Positions 58,284 through 64,000 of a DNA stretch of 64,000 nt are shown here, in pieces; position 1 is the first letter of the stretch; every line of letters begins with the position of its first letter. This stretch comes from Nocardia lijiangensis NBRC 108240 (GTDB taxonomy: Bacteria > Actinomycetota > Actinomycetes > Mycobacteriales > Mycobacteriaceae): contig NZ_BDBP01000031.1 of assembly GCF_001613045.1 (NCBI RefSeq), forward strand, positions 34,102 to 98,101. The letters are read 5' to 3'. A program made the translations under genes and the position numbers. Under the pieces are notes generated by a model. It saw only the letters and a list, made by a program, of their open reading frames with translations, was not told the origin of the DNA and did not search any database.

Positions 58284-58319
58284 ATAGACAAGCCAACTTG
58301 ATCAAGTCGGCTTGTCTAT
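58284..58319. promoter_or_regulatory. 36-bp near-perfect palindrome, MarR/cupin operator
   Basis: Two 18-base arms starting ATAGACAAGCC are complementary with one mismatch and meet at the core ACTTGATCAAGT. It fills most of the 59-base gap between the divergent cupin (58269) and MarR (58329) genes and ends 10 bases before the MarR start. Confidence 0.85.
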
Positions 58320-58328
58320 CATGACGAG

Positions 58329-58796
58329 ATGGCATCCACACCGCAAGACCCGGATCTGGGCATCCTGCTCAGCCTGGCCTACGAACAGTTCGTCATCGAA
58401 TTGCGAGCGACCTTGGCGGAGCAGGGTTTCGACGACGCAGGCCGCTCCGACGGCTATGTCTTCCGCTGCCTGACCAAACGGCCGATGCATGTCAGCGAGC
58501 TGGCCGAACGGCTCGCGATCAGCAAGCAGGGCGCCGCGCAGATCGTCGACGACATGCAGCAGCGCGGCTATGTGGAACGTCGGCCGGATCCGGCCGACGG
58601 CCGCGCCAAACTGCTCTACCTCACCGAACGCGGCAACGCCGCGCTCGCCGCGGCCCGGCGATTCCACCGGCACCGGGAGCAGCGCCTCGTGCGCGAATTC
58701 GGCGCCGACGCGGTGAACACGCTGCGTGCGGTGCTCGGCGCGGTCGCCACTGAGGAGCGGCTGGTCGATCCGCAGCCGCGGGCGATGCACGTCTGA
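58329..58796 (+). CDS. MarR family transcriptional regulator
   Basis: The 155-residue winged-helix protein has the MarR recognition region MHVSELAERLAISKQGAAQIVDDMQQRGYVERRPDPADGRAKLLYLTERG and dimerisation helices at both ends. It probably represses itself and the divergent cupin through the palindrome at 58284-58319. The effector is unknown. Confidence 0.92.
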   Translation: MASTPQDPDLGILLSLAYEQFVIELRATLAEQGFDDAGRSDGYVFRCLTKRPMHVSELAERLAISKQGAAQIVDDMQQRGYVERRPDPADGRAKLLYLTERGNAALAAARRFHRHREQRLVREFGADAVNTLRAVLGAVATEERLVDPQPRAMHV

Positions 58797-58901
58797 GCGC
58801 AGGCCGCACTGTCTGCGACAGCGCGAGGAGTTCGCCGGAACTTTCCGCGCGCTTCATGTCCGCGTGGCTGCGGCGCGCGCTGCGCGGGTCACGCTGAAGG
58901 T

Positions 58902-60044
58902 GTGCGCGTAGCCATCGTTTCGGAGTCCTTCCTGCCGAACATGAACGGCGTCGTCAACTCGGTGCTCCGGGTACTCGATCATCTGGACCAGCACGGACAC
59001 GAGGCGCTGGTGATCGCGCCCGACACACCGCGCGGACTGCCCGCCGCCGCACGTGCGCACGGTCGCGTCGCGGTGCACCGGGTGCCCGCGGTGATGGTGC
59101 CCAAGGTCAGCTCGCTGCCGGTCGGGTTGCCGCAGCCCGGAATTACCGCCGCGATCGCCGAATTCGACGCCGACGTGGTGCATCTGGCCTCCCCGTTCCT
59201 GCTCGGCGCGGGCGGGCTCGGCGCGGCGCTGCGGCTGGATCTGCCGACGGTCGCGGTGTATCAGACCGATGTGGCCGGCTTCGCCAAGAGCTACGGGCTC
59301 GGGCTGACCAGCCGCGCGGCGTGGGCCTGGACCAAGCGCATCCACGAGGGCGCGACCCGCACGCTGGCGCCCTCCCGCGCGGCCGCCGAAGACCTGATCG
59401 GACATGGCATTCCGCGGGTGCACCGGTGGGGCCGCGGCGTGGACATCGCCCGGTTCACCCCCTCGGCCCACCGCGCGGACCTGCGCGAAAGCTGGCTCGG
59501 CGGGCACGATCGGCTGGTGGTCGGATTCGTGGGGCGGCTTGCCCCCGAGAAGCACGTCGAGCGACTTGCTGTGCTTGCGGACGACCCGGGCATCCAGCTG
59601 GTGATCGTGGGCGACGGCCCGCAACGAGACCGGCTGGCCCGGCTCATGCCCGGCGCGGTGTTCACCGGCGAGCTGGGCGGCGACGAACTCGCGCAGGCGT
59701 ACGCGAGCCTGGATGTGATGGTGCACGCGGGCGAGCACGAGACGTTCTGCCAGGGCGTGCAGGAGGCGCTGGCCTCCGGCGTCCCGGTCATCGGGCCCGA
59801 CGCGGGCGGGCCGCGCGATCTCATCGCGCACTGCCGCAACGGATATCTGCTTCCGGTCGACCGTTTCACCGAACTGCTGCCGAGTGCGGTGGCCGCGCTG
59901 CGCGACCCGGCGCTGCGTACCCGTTTCGCCAACGCCGCGCGCAAGTCCGTGCTGCACCGAACCTGGCCGGCCGTGTGCAACGAACTGATGGCGCACTACG
60001 CCGACGTCACCGGCCGGGACTTCCGCCTTTCGAATACGGCATGA
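58902..60044 (+). CDS. mgtA: GT4 family glycosyltransferase, MgtA-like mannosyltransferase
   Basis: The 380-residue GT-B enzyme starts [28 protein letters not shown] and has the EX7E motif [11 protein letters not shown] of retaining GT4 enzymes, with a nucleotide-binding [14 protein letters not shown]. The mycobacterial neighbour of menG in the same order is MgtA, which mannosylates a glycolipid in lipoglycan synthesis; orthology is inferred from synteny and motifs. GTG start with GAAGG one base upstream. It is 82 bases from menG. Confidence 0.87.
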   Translation: MRVAIVSESFLPNMNGVVNSVLRVLDHLDQHGHEALVIAPDTPRGLPAAARAHGRVAVHRVPAVMVPKVSSLPVGLPQPGITAAIAEFDADVVHLASPFLLGAGGLGAALRLDLPTVAVYQTDVAGFAKSYGLGLTSRAAWAWTKRIHEGATRTLAPSRAAAEDLIGHGIPRVHRWGRGVDIARFTPSAHRADLRESWLGGHDRLVVGFVGRLAPEKHVERLAVLADDPGIQLVIVGDGPQRDRLARLMPGAVFTGELGGDELAQAYASLDVMVHAGEHETFCQGVQEALASGVPVIGPDAGGPRDLIAHCRNGYLLPVDRFTELLPSAVAALRDPALRTRFANAARKSVLHRTWPAVCNELMAHYADVTGRDFRLSNTA

Positions 60045-60112
60045 GCCCGATCGTCCGTGCCGAATATCGGCACTGTGATCGGTCACACGCGGGTCCGTAA
60101 GAGGCGGTCCCT

Positions 60113-60118
60113 TAAGGT
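60113..60118 (+). promoter_or_regulatory. -10 box of a leaderless menG transcript
   Basis: TAAGGT (TAnnnT) ends seven bases before GTG 60126, and there is no Shine-Dalgarno sequence. This favours GTG 60126 over an upstream ATG. Confidence 0.55.
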
Positions 60119-60125
60119 CGTTGAC

Positions 60126-60830
60126 GTGGCGAATACGCATGCAGGTCGAGCCTCCCTGGACAAGCGGCCGGGCGAGGTCGCAGCAATGTTCGACGGGGTC
60201 GCGAGGCGCTACGACCTCACCAACACCGTCATCTCCGCGGGCCAGGACCGCTATTGGCGCTGGGCGACCCGTAAGGCGCTCGGGCTGCGGCCCGGCGAGC
60301 GGGTGCTGGACCTGGCGGCGGGCACCGGCGTCTCCACCCTGGAATTCGGCAAGTCGGGCGCCTGGTGCGTGGCGGCCGACTTCTCCCAAGGCATGCTCGC
60401 GGCGGGCCGGTTCCGCGGCGTGCCGATGGTCGCGGGTGATGCCATGGCGCTGCCCTTCGCCGACGATTCCTTCGATGCGGTGACCATCTCCTACGGCCTG
60501 CGCAACGTCGCGGATCCCGATCTGGCGCTGCGCGAGATGCTGCGGGTCACCAAGCCGGGCGGCAGGCTCGTGGTCGCCGAATTCTCGACGCCGATCCTGC
60601 CGGTGTTCCGCACCCTGTACATGGAGTACCTGATGAAGGCGCTCCCGCAGGTGGCGCGGGCGGTCAGCAGCAACCCCGACGCGTACGTGTACCTGGCGGA
60701 ATCGGTCCGTGCCTGGCCGAACCAGCGGCAGCTGGCCATGCGGATCGCCAAGGCGGGATGGTCGTCGGTCAAATGGCGCAATCTCAGCGGCGGGGTCGTT
60801 GCGCTGCACCGGGGCTACAAACTCGGCTGA
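60126..60830 (+). CDS. menG: Demethylmenaquinone methyltransferase
   Basis: The 234-residue SAM enzyme (UbiE/MenG family) has the motifs [15 protein letters not shown] (SAM loop), [32 protein letters not shown], and [26 protein letters not shown]. It performs the last methylation of menaquinone. It follows the MgtA gene by 81 bases and ends at a strong hairpin, closing the menaquinone/envelope block. Confidence 0.95.
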   Translation: MANTHAGRASLDKRPGEVAAMFDGVARRYDLTNTVISAGQDRYWRWATRKALGLRPGERVLDLAAGTGVSTLEFGKSGAWCVAADFSQGMLAAGRFRGVPMVAGDAMALPFADDSFDAVTISYGLRNVADPDLALREMLRVTKPGGRLVVAEFSTPILPVFRTLYMEYLMKALPQVARAVSSNPDAYVYLAESVRAWPNQRQLAMRIAKAGWSSVKWRNLSGGVVALHRGYKLG

Positions 60831-60846
60831 GCCCGGATTCGCACGG

Positions 60847-60875
60847 GGGCGGCCGTGTCGAACCGGCCGCCCTTT
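60847..60875 (+). terminator. Intrinsic terminator of menG
   Basis: GGGCGGCCG and CGGCCGCCC form a 9-bp stem followed by TTT, 16 bases after the menG stop. Confidence 0.75.
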
Positions 60876-60945
60876 CGGTATTCATACGGCGGTCGAAACC
60901 GCCGAGCAACCGCGCTGAGCTGCAATGATGTGACCGGAAACACAG

Positions 60946-60972
60946 CTCACAGCCGGGCTTGGGGGCTGTGAG
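60946..60972 (+). promoter_or_regulatory. Inverted repeat upstream of the nitrate reductase gene
   Basis: CTCACAGCC and GGCTGTGAG pair perfectly around a nine-base loop and abut GATAATTG. It could be an operator or a leader hairpin for the nitrate reductase gene 68 bases downstream. Confidence 0.45.
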
Positions 60973-60979
60973 GATAATT

Positions 60980-60995
60980 GTCACCTGGCGATAAC
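60980..60995 (+). promoter_or_regulatory. Weak GlnR-like site upstream of the nitrate reductase gene
   Basis: GTCAC, six bases, then ATAAC resembles the GTnAC-n6-GAAAC half-box of GlnR, the nitrogen regulator of actinobacteria, but the second half matches only three of five positions. Confidence 0.25.
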
Positions 60996-61039
60996 GTTGG
61001 GTAAATCCGGCGCAATCGGCGTTCCGCATGATCGGTGGC

Positions 61040-64000
61040 ATGTCGGACGCAGCCAGTAGCCCCGCGCCGGGCACCGCCAGAACGGCGTGCTCGTACTGCG
61101 GCGTGGGTTGCGGCATCACGGTCGAGACCAAGGCCGGCGCCGAGGGCGCGCCGGTGATCGCCAAGGTCAGCGGCGACAAACTGCATCCAGCGAACGCGGG
61201 CAGGCTCTGCACCAAGGGCGCCACCCATGCGGACCTGATGCGCACGCCGGGCCGGATGACCACCGCCTACCGGCGGCCCGAGCGCGGGCAGGAGCCGACG
61301 CCGATCGCCGTCGACGCCGCCGTGCGCGAGGCGGCCGATCGGCTGCGCGCGATCCTGGACGAGCACGGGCCCGACGCCGTCGCGCTGTACGTCTCCGGGC
61401 AGATGTCGCTCGAGGCGCAGTACCTGGCCACCAAGCTGGCCAAGGGCTACCTGCGGACCGTGCACCTCGAGGCCAACTCGCGGCTGTGCATGGCCAGCGC
61501 GGGCACCGGCTACAAACAGTCGCTCGGCGCCGACGGCCCGCCCGGCTCCTACGACGATTTCGAGCACGCCGATCTGTTCTTCGCCATCGGCGCGAACATG
61601 GCCGACTGCCACCCGATCCTCTTCCTGCGCATGGCCGATCGGCTGAAGGCGGGCGCGAAGCTGATCGTCGCCGACCCGCGCCGCACCGACACCGCCGCGC
61701 GCGCCGACCTGTTCCTCCAGCTGCGCCCCGGCACCGACCTCGCGCTGCTCAACGGCCTGCTGCACCTGCTCGTCGCCAACGGCGACATCGACAAGGAGTT
61801 CATCGCCGAGCACACCGAGGGCTGGGACGCGATGCCCGAGTTCCTCGCCGACTACCCACCCGCCAGGGTCGCCGAGATCACCGGACTCGCCGAAGAGGAC
61901 ATCCGCACCGCGGCGCGCTGGATCGGCGAGGCGGGCGAGTGGATGACGCTGTGGACGATGGGACTCAACCAGTCGACCCACGGCACCTGGAACACCAACG
62001 CGATCTGCAACCTGCACCTGGCCACCGGCGCCATCTCCCGTCCCGGCAGCGGGCCCTTCTCGCTGACCGGGCAGCCGAACGCCATGGGCGGGCGCGAGAT
62101 GGGCTACATGGGCCCGGGCCTCCCCGGTCAGCGCTCGCTGCTCTCGCCCGCGGACCGCAGCTTCGTGGAGACCGCGTGGGGCGTGCAGCCCGGCACGATT
62201 CGCACCGAGGCGGGGCCGGGCACCATCGAGATGTTCCGCGGCATGGCCGAGGGCGAGATCAAGGCGGCGTGGATCATCTGCACCAATCCGGTGGCCTCCG
62301 TGGCCAACCGGAAGACGGTGATCGCGGGCCTCGAAGCCGCCGAGCTGGTGATCGCGCAGGACTCCTACACCGAGACCGCCACCAACTCCTACGCCGACCT
62401 GCTGCTGCCCGCCACGCTCTGGGCCGAGGCCGACGCGGTGATGGTGAACTCCGAACGCAATGTCACCCTGTTGCAGCGCTCGGTGGATCCGGTCGGCGAT
62501 GCGCGGCCGGACTGGCTGCTGATCGCCCAGGTGGCCACGGCCATGGGCTTCCCCGGTTTCGAATACGCCTCGAGCGCGGAGGTTTTCGCCGAGATCCAGG
62601 GCTTCGCCAATCCGGCGACGGGCTACGACCTGCGCGGCATGAGCTACGACGCGCTGCGCGAGGGCCCGATGCAGTGGCCGTGCGCCGAGCCGGGCAAACG
62701 CCGCAACCCGATCCGCTACCTGAACGACGGCGTCAGCCAGGATCTGTTCGTCGACGACGAGGGCCGCCGCCCGCGCCTCGCCTTCGCCACCGCGAGCCGT
62801 CGCGCGATGTTCTGGCCGCGCCCACACCTGGCGCCGGAGGAGATGCCCGACGACGACTACCCGTTCGTGCTGAACACCGGCCGCCTGCAACACCAGTGGC
62901 ACACCATGACCAAGACCGGCAAGATCGCCAAGCTCACCAAGCTGACCGGGCAGCCGTTCCTCGAGGTGCATCCGGAGGACGCCGAGCGGCTCGGTGTGCG
63001 CGCCGGTGATCAGCTCGAAATCGCTTCCCGCCGTGGCAGGGCCGTGCTGCCGGTGCAGATCAGCGACCGGGTGCGCCCGGGCGACTGCTTCGCGCCATTC
63101 CATTGGAACGACGAACAGGGTGAGTATCTGACCATCAACGCCGTCACCAACGATGCCGTCGATCCGGCGTCGCTGCAGCCCGAGTTCAAGCAGTGCGCCG
63201 TCTCGCTGCGCCGCGTCGCGCCGATGAAGCAGGCCGAAACACCGGTCGCGGAGCCGGTTTCCGCGCCGCAGGCGGGCGCGCATCCGCTCGCGGTGATGCT
63301 CGGACTTGACAGCGGCGTTGCGCCGACGCTCACCGATACCGAGCAGATCTACCTCAGCGGGTACCTGGCCGCGCTGCACTCGCTGCCGGTGGTCGGCCAG
63401 CCGGTGCTGCCGGAGACCGCGCCGCTGTCCACCCGCAGCAGGCTCTGGATCGACGGCCTGCTCGCGGGCATGTACTCGCGTGGCGCGCTGACGGCCGAAA
63501 CCCCGGCCCCCGCCGCGCAGGACCGGGCGGTCACGGTGCTGTGGGCCTCGCAGACCGGCAATGCCGAGGAGTTCGCCGCCGCGGCGGCCGAGCGGCTGGC
63601 CGAGTCCGGCTTCACGCCACGGCTGTTCGAGATGGACTCGTTCGATCCGAGCGCGCTGACCGGTGACGCCCTGTTCATCAGCAGCACCTTCGGCGACGGC
63701 GGTCCGCCGGACAACGGCACGGATTTCTGGGCCGGGCTCACCGACAGCGCGACCCGGCTGACCGGCCTGCGCTACGCCGTCCTCGCGCTCGGCGACTCCT
63801 CCTACGACGACTTCTGCGGGCACGGCCGCAAGCTGGACGAGAAGCTGGCCGAACGCGGCGCCGTCCGGCTGCTGCCACGGGTGGACTGCGAACCCGACTA
63901 CGACGAGCCCGCGGCACGGTGGCTGGACGCGGTGCTCGGCGTGTTCGGCGGCGGGGACGACAACGGCGGCGGCGGGAACGACGGCGGCCCCGACGACGGC
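61040..64000 (+). CDS. Assimilatory nitrate reductase catalytic domain fused to a sulfite-reductase-type flavodoxin domain (3' end beyond the window)
   Basis: The reading frame is open from ATG 61040 to the window edge (987 codons). Residues 1-735 are a molybdopterin oxidoreductase: a 4Fe-4S site with Cys17, Cys20, Cys24 and Cys57 (CSYCGVGCG...GRLC), and a Cys150 Mo ligand in [10 protein letters not shown]. Residues about 830-975 are a flavodoxin domain ([33 protein letters not shown]), followed by a Gly/Asp linker. The CPR-type FAD/NADPH domain presumably continues past the edge. It would reduce nitrate with NADPH, without a separate electron carrier. A second ATG at 61028 is possible as start. 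Confidence 0.9.
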   Translation, partial: MSDAASSPAPGTARTACSYCGVGCGITVETKAGAEGAPVIAKVSGDKLHPANAGRLCTKGATHADLMRTPGRMTTAYRRPERGQEPTPIAVDAAVREAADRLRAILDEHGPDAVALYVSGQMSLEAQYLATKLAKGYLRTVHLEANSRLCMASAGTGYKQSLGADGPPGSYDDFEHADLFFAIGANMADCHPILFLRMADRLKAGAKLIVADPRRTDTAARADLFLQLRPGTDLALLNGLLHLLVANGDIDKEFIAEHTEGWDAMPEFLADYPPARVAEITGLAEEDIRTAARWIGEAGEWMTLWTMGLNQSTHGTWNTNAICNLHLATGAISRPGSGPFSLTGQPNAMGGREMGYMGPGLPGQRSLLSPADRSFVETAWGVQPGTIRTEAGPGTIEMFRGMAEGEIKAAWIICTNPVASVANRKTVIAGLEAAELVIAQDSYTETATNSYADLLLPATLWAEADAVMVNSERNVTLLQRSVDPVGDARPDWLLIAQVATAMGFPGFEYASSAEVFAEIQGFANPATGYDLRGMSYDALREGPMQWPCAEPGKRRNPIRYLNDGVSQDLFVDDEGRRPRLAFATASRRAMFWPRPHLAPEEMPDDDYPFVLNTGRLQHQWHTMTKTGKIAKLTKLTGQPFLEVHPEDAERLGVRAGDQLEIASRRGRAVLPVQISDRVRPGDCFAPFHWNDEQGEYLTINAVTNDAVDPASLQPEFKQCAVSLRRVAPMKQAETPVAEPVSAPQAGAHPLAVMLGLDSGVAPTLTDTEQIYLSGYLAALHSLPVVGQPVLPETAPLSTRSRLWIDGLLAGMYSRGALTAETPAPAAQDRAVTVLWASQTGNAEEFAAAAAERLAESGFTPRLFEMDSFDPSALTGDALFISSTFGDGGPPDNGTDFWAGLTDSATRLTGLRYAVLALGDSSYDDFCGHGRKLDEKLAERGAVRLLPRVDCEPDYDEPAARWLDAVLGVFGGGDDNGGGGNDGGPDDG

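Overview
The window is high-GC actinobacterial DNA, most likely from Nocardia or a close relative. The evidence is a fused HadA/HadB dehydratase in place of separate HadA, HadB and HadC genes, an Mkl ATPase heading a complete mce operon, a GrcC1/MenJ/MgtA/MenG block in mycobacterial order, many GTG starts, and hairpin terminators mostly without long U runs. No insertion sequence, prophage, CRISPR array or integration site was seen. This is chromosomal backbone interleaved with lineage-specific genes.

Reading from the left: the str operon (rpsL-rpsG, minus strand) opens the window. From 1.3 to 21.7 kb there is an accessory stretch: two DUF3558 lipoproteins, HppD with a divergent AsnC regulator, a two-gene type VII secretion substrate operon (EspC-like protein plus a WXG-like/lytic transglycosylase fusion), an acyl-ACP thioesterase, FprB, a SixA-type phosphatase, and several small regulator/enzyme pairs (MerR-aldo/keto reductase, ArsR-SRPBCC, XRE-aldo/keto reductase, MarR). 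It also holds a carboxymuconolactone-decarboxylase/GNAT in-frame fusion and a frameshifted hot-dog thioesterase behind a KstR-type box.

From 22 to 50.3 kb, almost everything is on the minus strand and belongs to the transcription/translation backbone, read right to left: tRNA-Thr, tRNA-Met, rpmG, hadAB, tRNA-Trp, secE, nusG, rplK, rplA, rplJ, rplL, then mkl-yrbEAB-mceABCDEF with two Mce-associated proteins, then rpoB-rpoC. The mce lipid importer therefore sits between rplL and rpoB. An MFS drug-transporter gene and an FMN reductase gene lie between rplA and rplJ.

From 51.2 to 64 kb: tRNA-Tyr, YajQ, HtpX, then the isoprenoid/menaquinone/cell-envelope block (grcC1, menJ, an AraC-VOC pair, DUF2505, DUF3592, a cupin divergent from a MarR regulator around a 36-bp operator-like palindrome, mgtA, menG). 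The window ends inside a large assimilatory nitrate reductase fused to a flavodoxin-type sulfite-reductase flavoprotein.

Recurrent regulatory themes are visible. Several genes have a TAnnnT box 6-7 nt before the start codon and no Shine-Dalgarno sequence (leaderless mRNAs). Small regulators have near-perfect palindromes at their own starts. Intrinsic terminators separate the ribosomal units, and the rplJ leader carries a terminator-like hairpin that could act as an attenuator. Two tandem-repeat blocks (about 87 bp and about 80 bp units) and one 21-bp inverted repeat are not explained by any gene.
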